Made by a program: the position numbers and the translations under genes. A model generated the notes under the pieces. The model did no database searches and was not told where the DNA came from. It was given only the letters and a program-made list of their open reading frames with translations. A stretch of 64,000 nucleotides of DNA from Meghimatium bilineatum (lineage: Eukaryota; Mollusca; Gastropoda; Stylommatophora; Philomycidae), in contig CM067298.1 of NCBI GenBank assembly GCA_034231615.1, positions 60,790,387-60,854,386 on the forward strand. The letters run 5' to 3'. Within the stretch, counting starts at the first letter, position 1, and every line of letters begins with the position of its first letter. Shown in pieces: positions 35,511 to 46,485 of the stretch.

Positions 35511-36137
35511 TATAGTGCGTTTGAAAAAAAACTGCCCTCACATTCCCTTTAATATCTCCTTCCCCAGTAAGCGGAATGTAGTGAGATTTTGCAAGGTAGT
35601 TTAAATATTGAACTACATAAGAAATTTATAAATTTTTATTTCACCAGGTTTTGCCATGTGCACGCGGCGGCATATTCCGTTGATGTGTGTTATGCGCGAC
35701 GACTATAACGACAAGAAATTAAATATACAGTAATTTATCAAAATACATTATAAGGCTTATATGTACAGACACATGTCTTCCAATGACCTAGTTCGTCGCA
35801 TTTGACTCCAATTTACGTTAAAGTCGTGCGCAGCGTTCAAATTGATACACAAACAGGTTTGGTTGTATTACAAGTTTCACACCAAATGGTCATGTAGGGT
35901 AGCTTTATTATTTTCAATACAAACATCTTTAGTGTTTGTGTGTACAAACATTTTCAGTGTTTGTGTACATACATTATATAGACACATTGCGCATTTTGGG
36001 TTAAATTGTGATGTAAATATTTCTACATTAGTTCGTTACGTTTTTAAAACATTTCTGAAAAGTTCATGCAGATCTGTAAAATAGTTGCAGAGTTACACTT
36101 TTTTTTACCAGGGGCATGTATTTTGAAACGCTCAATA
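35511..36137. mobile_element. Mariner-like MITE with TA target duplication
   Basis: The left terminus TATAGTGCGTTTGAAAA (35511-35527) and the inverse of the right terminus TATTGAGCGTTTCAAAA (36121-36137) match at 14 of 17 positions, with a second matching block TGCCC just inside. The outer TA on both sides fits a Tc1/mariner-type TA duplication, leaving a 623-bp element. The 80-codon frame inside shows no transposase motif, so it is non-autonomous. It splits one minisatellite into two. Confidence 0.75.
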
Positions 36138-36445
36138 AATGTTAAATGAAGAAACATAACTCACATATGTTAAATTTAATACTACTAAACAGATAACTCA
36201 CGTATGTTAAATTTAATACTACTAAACAGATAGCTCACGTATGTTAAATTTAATACTACTAAACAGATAACTCACGTATGTTAAATTTAATACTACTAAA
36301 CAGACATCTCAAGTATGTTAAATTTAATACTACTAAACAGATAACTCACGTATGTTAAATTTAATACTACTAAACAGACAACTCACGTATGTTAAATTTA
36401 ATACTACTAAACAGATAACTCACCTGCTAAAGTTAATATCAAGAT
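36138..36445. repeat. 37-bp minisatellite, about 8 units
   Basis: Units are 'ttaaatttaatactactaaa' plus 'cagataactcacgtatg', nearly identical in the centre. The last partial unit ('taaagttaatatcaag') matches the 35-bp array before the MITE, so the two arrays were once one. Confidence 0.95.
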
Positions 36446-37364
36446 CAAACTGAGATCAAACTTTAACCCATCGGCCATGGTGTGTGTGCACATTCACGCT
36501 CAGTCATCTTGTACCAACCATTCCCAGGAAATCTTGACATCCGTTTAGTTTAGTTTATTACTGGCTCCAGCATAGAGTGGGCTTTTGTGTTGGCATAAGC
36601 CCACACAGACGATAGTTAGCTGCAGCAAATTTCAAAATAGTAGAGATAGTTTTGAAGAATGTTGTATATAAATGCAGATGCTGGTCTACCTTGCGTCATC
36701 TCTCAGAAAGGTGTTTCATGTGTTAGATGTGATTTGACAGGTGCGCTACTTCAATCTCTTGCACCTGAGGAAATATAAATATATACAATGTACTGTTTTC
36801 TGAAATATAAAAGGAAATTGTTACCCTTCCCCTCCCTCGACAAGCAATATTTAACCTAGTATTTATTCCTACAATTGGGAAGGGACTGCACCTTCATGAT
36901 GGTCTAAAGAATTCAATATAAATAAATAAATACTGTTTGATCGTTTCTTATTTATTTTGTATTTGTTCCAAAACTATTTTATTGTATTTGCTCCTGCAGA
37001 TTAGTAGGATGTAGTCTTTAGAAAAGAATAAGTTTTTCTCAAACTCCTGCAGATGAACACGATGTAGTCAGTATAATAAAACGTATGTCAACGTTTACCT
37101 TTCGGTAAATACGTTCGGCATTGAGTTGTACTCTAAGGACAATGTCCTACCTGTTTCGTCAAGCTGCTGCTGTGTAATATACCACATATTCATCGCAATA
37201 TTGTGTGAAACAAAGAGATATTACATGCACGCGAACCACAACCACATGTTTACCCAACTGTCCGCTAGTGCCACAGTGAGAAGTATCACCTCCCTGCAAC
37301 ACCCTAACGGAAATCATGCGGTGGTGACAGTTCTTTTTTTACTTATGTAACCTCCATAGATGTT

Positions 37365-37368
<4 letters not shown>
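36446..37368. other. Mostly unassigned; two SINE-1 tail scraps
   Basis: 'ctcctgcagattagtaggat' at 36990 and 'ctcctgcagatgaacacgat' at 37044 are two minus-strand scraps of the SINE-1 3' region. Nothing else is recognised; the 74-codon frame at 37126-37350 has no motif. Confidence 0.5.

Positions 37369-37415
<47 letters not shown>
37369..37415. repeat. (TA)n microsatellite
   Basis: A pure TA run adjoining the CATT tail of the LINE that follows. Confidence 0.97.
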
Positions 37416-37418
<3 letters not shown>

Positions 37419-37664
37419 TTCATTCATTCATTTTTCTTTTGTGCTGAAGTTAGCGCATGGAGCAGAGGTAAAATCTCTCCAATTCCGTCCGTTGAACACT
37501 ATTCTGTGCAGTTCGTAAATAATATGGATATTGATTGTTTTACTTTCTTCTTGATTGTATTGTTCTTCTGGGTGTTTCCTTTGGTCTACCCCTGGCTCTT
37601 TTGCCTGTAGGTATCCATTCAAGAGATTGGTGGTGTATTCCGTTGATGTCAGCGCGTAGGACGC
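37416..37664 (-). mobile_element. LINE LN-i 3' end, (AATG)n tail
   Basis: The minus strand reads GVLRADINGIHHQSLEWIPT, then GKRARGRPKETPRRTIQ, and a C terminus through HALTSAQKK. The tail is an AATG repeat at 37416-37432 (CATT on the plus strand). It is 5'-truncated, and (TA)n tracts bound it on both sides. Confidence 0.8.
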
Positions 37665-37687
37665 CATATATATATATATATATATAA
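37665..37687. repeat. (TA)n microsatellite
   Basis: A short TA run at the truncated 5' edge of the LINE fragment. Confidence 0.95.
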
Positions 37688-37952
37688 TCATAATCAGGTA
37701 GCATAACCTGAACAGGATGCAATAGTCATCAGAGCCTATCGAAACTTCTGTCGATCTTGAATAAATATGTATGAGTGTGTTTTGTGTGTATGTATGTCTG
37801 TCTGTCTGCCTGTCTGTCTGTGCGTTTGTACAGTTTGTTCGACAGAATCACCATTAATAACAAATGTCAATATTTCCTCATCCATGTAAACTAGAAACTT
37901 TTTTTTTTACCTTCTATAGAAAATATTAAATATTTGCGAATAGTACAGAACA

Positions 37953-38405
37953 TTCATCATCATCAAGTGCCGTCTCCGCAACGAAGGTTAGCTGCAACGT
38001 ATCTCCAACATCTCCTGTCTCTTGTCTTGGTGGTGCACTCTGCTAGACTGTAACCTGTCCATCGTGTAATGTTACTCTCCCACTTGTATCTCTGCCTACC
38101 TCTTGCTCGCTTCCCTTTGACTTTACCCTCAAGTAAGGTCTTCAATAGGGTGTCATGTCTTTTAATTTGTCCAAAGTATTTTATTTGCCTGATCTTTATT
38201 TCTCTTAGTAGTTCTTTCTTCATATTAAGTGTCTTTAGCACCTCTTTATTTGTTTTCTTCTCTTTCCATGATGTTCTCCATTTCTTCTATATACCCACAT
38301 CTCAAAGGCATCAATTTTGTCTTCTAATTGCTTATTTAGTGTCCATGTTTATGAGCCATACATTAATATGGAATAGATGTAGCATTTTATAATTCTCATT
38401 TTTAA
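37953..38405 (-). mobile_element. LINE LN-b 3' end, (TGA)n tail
   Basis: The minus frame 37963-38241 reads RQIKYFGQIKRHDTLLKT, LLEGKVKGKRARGRQRYKW, and SLAECTTKTRDRRCW to the end. Upstream it continues in other frames to 38405. It is the best preserved LN-b C terminus here. It directly abuts a mariner transposase remnant, so it may have inserted into it. Confidence 0.85.
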
Positions 38406-38725
38406 CAGAACATTAGTCGTGTCGTAATCAAGCATTTGCGAGACATCCCTAACCTTAACGTGTGGTGTACCGTGATCATGACATTATTCTTTGTCAAAGC
38501 TACATTCAGAGGAACAACATACATAAACATGCTTAAAAACTGTGCAGTTCACAGGAAACTAATAGCATTCATATTCCAGCAAGATGGAGCACCTCCACAC
38601 TATGCTAATAAAGTAATCAACGACCGTCATCAACATTTTCCAGACATATGAAATGGAAGATTAGCTCATATTGAATGGCCACCAAGATCACCAGATTTGA
38701 CCCGCTTAGATTTGTTTCGGTGATA
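38406..38725 (+). mobile_element. Mariner/IS630-type transposase remnant
   Basis: This is the C-terminal part of a DDE transposase of the Tc1/mariner/IS630 superfamily. The frame 38436-38651 reads IPNLNVWCTVIM, then AFIFQQDGAPPHYANKVI, which carries the second catalytic Asp in the QQDGAPPH motif. After a stop it continues with IEWPPRSPDLTRLDLF, which carries the last catalytic Asp in PRSPDLTxLD. The N-terminal DNA-binding domains and first Asp are absent, and no terminal repeats were found. The first part may have been displaced by the LINE tail that ends at 38405. Confidence 0.85.
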
Positions 38726-39203
38726 ATAAGTAAAAACCTTTGCCTATCAAAGTCTGGTGGAGGGATAAAAGTACCAGTATCGGGTAACAACGCTAAACAG
38801 GAAATGGGTGGCTGGGGTAAGACAGGGTAAATATCAAAATAGACAAAAATAGGTATAAGTGTTACCAAAATAAGTCAGTGCAGGGTCTGGATAATCTTCT
38901 GTAGCGAATAATTGATGTTTGTGAATCTGGCACACCTTAAATTTGTGAAAAGACGCGGAGAGAGATAGAAAACTGTCTTGACTCATTTATTAATCTACTG
39001 AAACATATTGCGTTTGCCTAACAGAAAATCAAAATCCGATCAGTCGGCCATTAATAGTATAAGAAATATTGTCATTTTGTATTGGTAGTGATTCTGCAGG
39101 ACACACTGTGTTTGTCTGTGTGTGTTTGTGTGCGTACGTACGTGCGTGCGTTCATGGGTGGGTGTGTGCGTGCGTGTGTGTGTGTGTAGTGAGTTCATAT
39201 ATT
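38726..39203. other. Unassigned; TG-rich stretch
   Basis: 39110-39188 is a TG/CG-rich simple repeat ('gtgtgtttgtgtgcgtacg' and similar). The rest is not recognised. Confidence 0.5.
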
Positions 39204-39505
39204 GTTTAATTAAAGCCATATTGTGTTGCAGGATCCCAAAACGGTAGCAAAAAAAGAAACACTGTAACCTGCCATGCACGTCGCAAGAAGCGACTAAGAA
39301 GGTTTGAGGGTGTTGCTGTCCCATTTCATAGAGTGTCATAGTGGCCGAGAAGTCATGCTGAAATCGGATCTGTCGGGCGGAAAGGTGCAGATATTACAGC
39401 CATGCTTTAAATCGTGACACACGCATTCTTTTCTCCGAACTACATTATGCTAATCAGCAGAAGTATGAGAACTACCGCGGAAGAAGAAGAAGCACTAGTC
39501 AATTC
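39204..39505 (+). repeat. SINE-1 copy, nearly full length, (GAA)n tail
   Basis: 'ttgcaggatcccaaaacgg', 'catgcacgtcgcaagaagcg', 'gaaatcggatctgtc' and 'cggaagaagaagaag' show the family order. Its first ~84 bp reappear almost unchanged at 42476-42560. Confidence 0.9.
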
Positions 39506-39689
39506 AGCAATGATTCTTATGCTGCTGTGTTGGTATGATGACAATGGAATATGCGAAATGATGACAATGGTTCCGTATAGGTTTAAACCATTTGCACATT
39601 TCATTATTGTCAGAAAATAGTCCCTTATTGAAGAGTATAGGTTTTCATCATGTACACGTGACATTATTGTCCAAAATTTACAACAGAAA

Positions 39690-39975
39690 GTTGCCTGTGT
39701 GTTGCCGGGGTCCGAAAGGGGAGCAAAGAATAGCAACACTGTTTACCTTCCACGCATGTCGTAAAAGGCGACTACGGAGGTTATGGGATGAAGTTGGCTG
39801 TCCCATCCCATATAAAGTCAGTGACCCAAAGCCATGCTGAAGTCGGATGTGTCATGCCGAAAGGCGCAGATATCGCAGCAGTGCTGTAAACCATCGCACA
39901 ACGCATTCCGTTCTTCGGACTACATCCTGCTAATCTGCAGGAGTTTGAGAACGAACGCAGAAGAAGAAGAAGACA
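39690..39975 (+). repeat. SINE-1 copy, best preserved
   Basis: 'ccttccacgcatgtcgtaaa', 'gaagtcggatgtgtc', 'cggactacatcctgctaatc', 'gaacgaacgcagaagaagaa'. It is the reference for the family in this window. Confidence 0.92.
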
Positions 39976-40556
39976 ACTGAAAAAAATAATATTCTAAAAT
40001 AAATAATAAAGTAGATAGGCACGCCCAGACCAGATTGTATCCTATTTTTTATATATTTTTACGTTGATTGTGAAATGTATTATTATTAAGAATATTAGCT
40101 GGTCGCGGACATAATATCTAATTCAATAGTATGTATCTGTTTTAGAACCTTTCATGTGATAACCTTTCAAGTTCTATGGACTTGTCCGGAGTGCAGTTAC
40201 GATGATCCAACGACTAACTAACTAACTAACTATGTGATAATCAGTGATACACATGTTAACGCAGTGGTTCTCAATCTTTTCGATAAAATAGTGAAATAGA
40301 CTCCTTTGACCATATGAGAGTTTTCCATTGCCCTTCCTCCTCTAGTAAAAGTCATATATAACTGAACGTTTTTGTCCATGTTGTAATAATTAAAATATAC
40401 TATCACTTGACTAGTTTTTATATTAGAGCGTTACAAATTTAATTTTTAAAAGTGTAACGGACGTTTAAGCCTGAATTATAAAAAGTTAAAATTATTCCTA
40501 ACATATTAATTAACAAACTGACCAATAAACTGCACACTTTACCAATCAATTCGATA
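39976..40556. other. Unassigned; possible hAT terminus and SINE tail
   Basis: (AACT)n at 40215-40232 resembles a SINE tail. At 40263, 'cagtggttctcaatctttt' matches the classic hAT terminal sequence, but no partner terminus was found downstream, so the element would be truncated. Confidence 0.5.
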
Positions 40557-40806
40557 GAATTTCATGCTATTGTGACTCAGAATTTCATGCTATTGTGACT
40601 CAGAATTTCATGTTATTGTGACTCAGAATTTCATGCTATTGTGACTCAGAATTTCATGCTATTGTGACTCAGAATTTCATGCTATTGTGACACAGAATTT
40701 CATGCTATTGTGACTCAGAATTTCATGCTATTGTGACACAGAATTTCATGCTATTGTGACTCAGAATTTCATGCTATTGTGACTCAGAATTTCATGCTAT
40801 TGTGAC
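40557..40806. repeat. 23-bp minisatellite, about 11 units
   Basis: 'gaatttcatgctattgtgac' plus 'tca' is repeated head to tail. Unit-to-unit identity is very high, with two units carrying 'aca' instead, so it is young. Confidence 0.97.
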
Positions 40807-40849
40807 TAGATGAATAGATGAATAGATGAAGATTGCAATCAATGTGACA

Positions 40850-41095
40850 CCTGGGGTTGTTCTTTGCCAATAATTGATTACGTGTAGGAGTGTTTGAAAG
40901 GGCACAAATGGGGTGTTTTCTTTGACAATAGTTGAATACGTGTAGGAGTGTTTGAAAGGGCACACAGTGTGTGTTTTCTTTGCCAATAGTTGAATACGTG
41001 TAGGGGTGTTTGAAAGGGCACACAGAGGGTGTTTTCTTTGGCAATAGTTGAATACGTGTAGGAGTGTTTGAAAGGGCACACATCGGGTGTTTTCA
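40850..41095. repeat. 59-bp minisatellite, 4 units
   Basis: Each unit has 'caatagttgaatacgtgtag' followed by 'gtgtttgaaagggcacac'. Because the period is not a multiple of 3 and units lack stops, all three minus frames stay open; these open frames are not genes. Confidence 0.95.
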
Positions 41096-42407
41096 GAGCA
41101 CAATATACAATATGAAATTCTGTCTCAGAAAGATATGATGAAAGAAATAGAAGCATTGTATTGATAACTCTTTTTTGCGATGTTTTGGTAAGATTCAGGG
41201 GCCAGAATTCGGTGATTGATCACTCATCAAACATATATCTAGCTCTGGAATCAGTTTTCAGTTCCAGAAATTCATCCTGACTATGTTCAGGAACGTTTTT
41301 AACTAACAATTTGAATGGATTTCATACTAAATGTAACTCATCATAATTATTTCAGCAAAATATTGGTTTAATTCATTATCTATTGCTGTTACATGCTGCG
41401 CAATTCTATTTTTTCTGGAAGCACATGATCATTGCCGCTAGAAATAAGAATGGATGATAATTTTTCAACTCCCCATTTCTCATTCGTTTTTCTCTTTCTT
41501 CTTGGTTCTTCTGTCAGTCATATGCTGTTATGGATTTCTTAACTAAACTTGACATGGATTAATGAACTAAACTGTGGTCAACAGTCTTGAGAGATCCGTA
41601 GAGCTTTATCCGTCAGAGAATTTTCAGAGGCCACAGTCTTATTCTTTTGTCGTCGTACAGTGGGCAATGTACAGTGTTAAACAGTGTACATTATGTTCTG
41701 TGGTTTCTGTAGAATATCCACATATACACACATCGGTGTCAATAATTCCAAATTAGAATCGGTGTTGTCATATTTACAACTTGTCTTTGAGATTGATCTG
41801 TTTCCCTCTTTTATGATTGATCTATTTCCCTCTTTTATTCTCAACTAATATTACAAAGTGATAATGGTCATTGTCATGATACCCCAACACATCCCATCTG
41901 GAAACTGAGACCATAGCGGAAGACACCAAAACCAGATCAATAACACTATCTTCATGACTCTCTGTTTCCTACTCTTGTTATACGACCATCATATATGTAG
42001 CAATCAATGCATCTCGAAGCTTTCTTTCCTGTTCAGTGTTGCCGCATGATGTTCCCTTTGTATTAAAATAACTACAGAGAATGATTTTCCCTCTATTTTT
42101 GTAATGTCTCCCCATGACGCTCCCAACCATGCACGTCCAATGATGAACTAATTACATGCATATACATTAACCAGCGCAAATCAATGTATGACATTAAGAA
42201 CTCTTACTGCCTGCTGTTGAAAACTTCAGTATTGCATCTGGGCAAATCTATCTCCAGCACATCAACGCCTTCTCTCACAAGAGTAGCATGTCCGACGTGT
42301 CGCCTTGTTATCTAACTGTGAAAGCTGGCGACAGTCAACTGGCTGCCCAACTAAATGTCTCCTAGTGCCAAAATATCAGCGCTATAAATAAGCTTGTCTA
42401 ACTCTGG
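41096..42407. other. Unassigned DNA
   Basis: The echo 'ttgatctgtttccctctttt' and 'ttgatctatttccctctttt' at 41790-41836 is a short tandem duplication. 41840-42370 has a LINE-like feel on the minus strand (endonuclease region) but I could not confirm a motif. Confidence 0.4.
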
Positions 42408-42640
42408 TGGGTGTTTAGTTTAACTAGCACAATTCAATAATAAAATACTTAGACTCTTTACACCGAGGCGAGTATGTTTAATTAAAGCCATATTGTGTTG
42501 CAGGATCCCAAAACGGTAGCAAAAATAGAAACACTGTAACCTGCCATGCACGTCGCAAGTAGCATATATGGGTGTTTAGTTTAACTAGCACAATTCAATA
42601 ATAAAATACTTAGACTCTTTACACCGAGGCGAGTATGTTT
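42408..42640. repeat. 72-bp direct repeat around an 89-bp copied-in segment
   Basis: Identical 72-bp copies at 42408-42479 and 42569-42640 begin 'tgggtgtttagtttaac' and end 'cgaggcgagtatgttt'. Between them lie 89 bp that match the SINE-1 start and its upstream flank at 39204-39287 with about one mismatch. The shared 'gttt' at the left junction is a microhomology. Confidence 0.9.
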
Positions 42641-43069
42641 CGCTCGTTTTCTTCTAAAGCCACCCCTCTTATCTCTCGTTTCTTTCCTCCACTTCTACGA
42701 TGTTCTAACGTGACCGTCATTGGTAAGAACTGTTATCATCAATCGTTGTAATAATGTAAAAAACCATGGGAATTTCAGTTCGGATGCACGTACTCCATAA
42801 GCACCGGCGAAGATTTCTATGAGTGGACTTCATACTCAGCAAGCTAGTACAACTTCATATATGAAATTCAGGAAACAATCTATTTTTTTTTCAAGTGAAG
42901 TTATTAATGAATCACATAAATGCCGTGTTGCTAGCCACCATTTTGACCGGAAGTTGTTGTGGTATCTTGAGAGAAATTAAACATGAATAGCGCAAGTCTC
43001 ATAACGTTTAGAAAAATAATTGAAATTAGCCAGTCACCTTGGTGGGATGATGGCGCATAGCATGCAGTG
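42641..43069. other. Unassigned DNA
   Basis: Nothing recognised. Confidence 0.5.
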
Positions 43070-44930
43070 ATAAACAGCAAACAGTAGCATAATGGCAAAA
43101 ATAAAAAAATATAGAATCGCTGCAGCCCGATTTTGTCTTACAACTGAAGCAAATATGAAATTTAAGAATTTAATACGTTCACAGAGACTGCTAAGGCTGT
43201 AAATAATGCAAAATGGGAGAAATTATGTCAAAAGATAGCAAATGAAAGGTCACTAAAAATCGTGTGGCACTTGCATAAATTTACGAACGATCATGCACAG
43301 AGTATGCCAGAGTATTCTTAACTTTCAAACACAGATACCACATGGTAAAAAACAGACGAAACTATGGGTGCAGCCCTGCTGGTACATTATATCGCAAAAA
43401 TTGGTCATACAAACATGGAAAACTATTAGGACATTACTAAAATTGATCACAGAAATGTGCATGGGTCATAATATGGATGAAGCAACAAGAATAGATAAAA
43501 TAGACAAAAAATCAAAAACAATTACTGTTGAAAAGATCAAAGCTGCACTTTCAAGATTTACAGCACCAGGACTAGGTGGCAGTAGGTACGAGGTCATAAG
43601 CATAAGAACGAATGGTGAAATTGAACAGCTAGCGACTATTTTTAACAATAGTGTGTTTAATTCTTGATTCTTGATTAGAAACTGGCCTCACAGCACGTGG
43701 GGCACTGCCATAAGTGCTCTGTCCTCTGTTCCAGCAGCCATTCGACTCGATTGCATTTTGAGTCTAATGCTGCCAAAAACAGACATCGACATCAGGGCAC
43801 AACTCTGGCACTTGCGACAGGTTTCTTTGTTGTTCCGCCCACCCACGCCGTGTCCGTACTTAGTTCAAGCACAACGTAGGCCTGTCAGAACAACATGGTA
43901 ACTGTTATCTAAGGTTACGACTACGGTTTGTAGAATGGTAGTATCGAAGCAGACTTGTAGCACTACTACTTGATTCGATTACTCAAGCCTGGTAAATATC
44001 ACACGAAGATATGATAATATCGGTTGATAATCATGCAGGACACAGTTGGCAAATTAATGGGAAAAGTTGTGCATGGAAATTTTTATTTTTATCTAGCAAG
44101 TTACCACTAGCGCTCGGAAGGTTTCGTCATAACAAGCATACCTGGGGCTGTCTGTGCACAGGATTTATTTGGAGGTTTTGACTCACAGATGGAGGAGACA
44201 TGTGGTGTAGTAATAGACCTTGATAACTCCTTCAATATAGTGTCATTTGATAATCTAATGAATCAACTTGTGAAACTCGAAGAAAGTCCCTGTATTGTTA
44301 ATTGGCTTGATGCTTCGTTCCTTAAGAGACATGTTGATCTTAAATGTCTCTAGATATACATACCAACAGTTATAAGCCATGGAAATCCACAGTGTTCTCC
44401 GTTATCACCAATATGTTTAATGTGTTCATAGTACAGATCACAGGTGAACAGATCACAAGAGCAGGTAGAACTATGGCATATGCTAATGAAATTTTGGTGA
44501 GTAGGCACAGCAGAAATGTGTTTAATATATACTTAATGTATCAAGGGATTACAATGCAAGCTATGCCACATAGTGGAGTGATGCAGTCACTAAGGTGCAT
44601 TAGTTAATCCATCTAAATCATTTGTACCTTGGTTCTCTTTCAATAATCACATTGTTAAGGCATAAATGCCGAGTATTACTTTGTGTGTGGACACTCTTGA
44701 AAGAACCAGAACAATGAAATATTGTGGGTGTGCTTTTCGACAGGAGCCTTAAGCATCAATGATCATGTTGATTATGTCATTTAATGGCAAGAAAATGTCT
44801 GAATAATCAAAGTAATGACCGCTACTCAGAGTGAACAGAGGTTACTATTTCTTCTGTATCAAGGATTGGTTGTTTCTGTGATGGAATATGCATTGCCAAT
44901 TATGACTTTGAGCCATACGTAAAGTGAAAG
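43070..44930 (+). mobile_element. Degraded I/Jockey/CR1-like LINE, split by Rep-A
   Basis: Before the split, 43070-43660 reads the region ahead of the reverse transcriptase (NNAKWEKLCQKI, KIKAALSRFTAPGLGGSRY). After it, 43960-44920 carries reverse-transcriptase landmarks in order: LLKPGKY, DTVGKLMGKVV, VVIDLDNSFNIVSFDNL (family: DVEKAFDxVWHxGL), ISHGNPQCSPLSPI (family: GxPQGSPLSPxL) and AYANEILV, where the catalytic YADD has decayed to YANE. 44640-44920 fits the thumb. There are several frame breaks and stops, so it is old and inactive. Confidence 0.8.
43661..43940 (-). repeat. Rep-A copy inserted in LINE
   Basis: Reverse complement of the second half of Rep-A: 'ttgattagaaactggcctca', 'gttccagcagccattcgact', 'ggtaactgttatctaagg'. 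LINE coding sequence lies on both sides, so Rep-A is the younger. Confidence 0.85.
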
Positions 44931-45180
44931 TCATGTCCATTCCTTGGTGTTGTCAATCCATGACTTCTATCCCACCACCTGCTTCTTCTACCCTCAAATG
45001 TTCCTTGCAAGTTTGTTTAAGATAAGAAACGATGTTGGGAGGCATGTCGAAACCACATCAGGTTGGCTCGTTTAATTGTTGATATAAGTGATTCTTAGAA
45101 TCCTGCATATATGCTTATTTTACTTCTGACAAATGCGCTTGTTATAAGATCTATAGCATATCCACAGTGTACATAGTAAA
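44931..45180 (-). mobile_element. LINE LN-a fragment
   Basis: 'catgtccattccttggtgtt', 'cacctgcttcttctaccctc' and 'catgtcgaaaccacatcagg' match the copies at 3.0 and 59.3 kb with more divergence. Tail and 5' part are missing. Confidence 0.75.
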
Positions 45181-45505
45181 GGTATTAGTAGTATGTTATA
45201 CTAATTTATAAACAAATTGTTGCCTAGCGCTATGAAGGATTAGTTGATGAACATGAGTTTTTAAAGAACGGTTAACCTGGCGCAAAAACATAGAAGGATT
45301 AATACCAAGATGACCATTGGCCGTGAAGAGGGGTTACTAAGGGGAGTTAATTGGTACTGTGGTAAAGGGCGATTGTTATAGTAAATTAAAAAGAAAATCA
45401 ATAGGTAAGTACTGTTCTGTGATTAATGTTATAGGGAGCAAGTTAGTGGTCAAGGGAATTGGTGGTCAATGAGTTCTGAGTGGAGATAACTCGTGGGAAT
45501 CACAT
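45181..45505. other. Unassigned DNA
   Basis: No supported feature. Confidence 0.5.
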
Positions 45506-45509
45506 GGAA

Positions 45510-45665
45510 ATTAAAATGCACATGTAGAAAGAGAGAACACGGAAATTTGGAAAACATAGTTACAAAGGCGAGATTGAAGGCAAAAGAGACAGATAGCGAC
45601 AAACGTGAGAAAATGTTAGATAGTTTAACAACCTGGCACGGCAGGAAAAAAACAGCGATCCAGAT
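45510..45665 (+). mobile_element. LINE LN-c fragment
   Basis: The plus strand reads KARLKAKETDSDKREK and MLDSLTTWHGRKKTAIQ, close to the copy at 8.5 kb. It is cut off by the (TGA)n tail of the oppositely oriented LINE that follows. Confidence 0.8.
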
Positions 45666-46287
45666 ACATCATCATTAAGTGTCGTCTCCGCAAAGAAGGT
45701 TGGCTGCAACTTATCTCCAACATCTCCTGTCTCTTGTCTTGGTGGTGCACTCTGCTAGACTGTAACCTGTCCATCGTGTGATAACCTAACCTGTCCCCAC
45801 TTGTATCTCTGCCTACCTCTTGCTCGCTTCCCTTTGACTTTACCCTCATGTAAGGTCTTCAATAAGGTGTCATGTCTTTTAACGTGTCCAAAATATTGTA
45901 TTTGCCTGATCTTTATTGCTCTTAGTAGTTCTTTCCTCATATTAAGTGTCTTTAGCACCTCTTTATTTGTTTCTTCTCTTACCATGATGTTCTCCCTATT
46001 CTTCTATATACACACATCTCAAAGGCATCCATTTTGTCTTCTAATTGTTTATTTAGTGTCAATTTTCTGAGCCATACATTAATATGGAATAGATGTAGCA
46101 TTTTATAATTCTCATTTTTAACTTGTTTGTAATTTGTTTAGATATTAATAATTTCCTCATGTCATTGAAGGTACTTTTAGCCATTCCTATTCTCCTTTTA
46201 ACTTCTTTTTCACATCTGCCATCATTTGTGACTATGTGTCCAAGATATTGATACTGTTTTACTTGTTGTAGTTTCTCTCCCTGTATA
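45666..46287 (-). mobile_element. LINE LN-b 3' half
   Basis: The minus strand reads RQIQYFGHVKRHDTLLKT, LHEGKVKGKRARGRQRYKW and, further upstream (46059-46307), VKQYQYLGHIVTNDGRCE, KRRIGMAKSTFNDMRKL and MRIIKCYIYSILMYGS. It ends with a (TGA)n tail at 45666-45675 and breaks off at 46288 against a duplicated block. Confidence 0.85.
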
Positions 46288-46485
46288 ATTTGTTGCCATT
46301 GCAACAATGAACGCTTTTATAATTTATAGCACCAGATTGAAAATGTAATCATTATTTTTAAATAGCATAAACCAATACTTTTTACGTAATCGTTAGTCTT
46401 GATTCACTATATAATCCACAATTGTGATTCACTAAATGATCGATAACTATGATTCACTGTGAGATCATCAGTCATGATTCATAAT
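46288..46485. repeat. Local duplicate, copy 1 (partner at 48.6 kb)
   Basis: 'ttgttgccattgcaacaatg', 'atagcaccagattgaaaa', 'atgatcgataactatgattc' all recur in order at 48592-48790. The duplicate is direct, about 2.3 kb apart, with roughly one change per 10-15 bases. Confidence 0.9.

Noticed and set aside
40784-41156. Repeat protein with CALSNTPTR / CPFKHSYTYST motifs
   Set aside because: Three overlapping minus frames all stay open because a 59-bp minisatellite unit lacks stops. No start context or domain supports translation.
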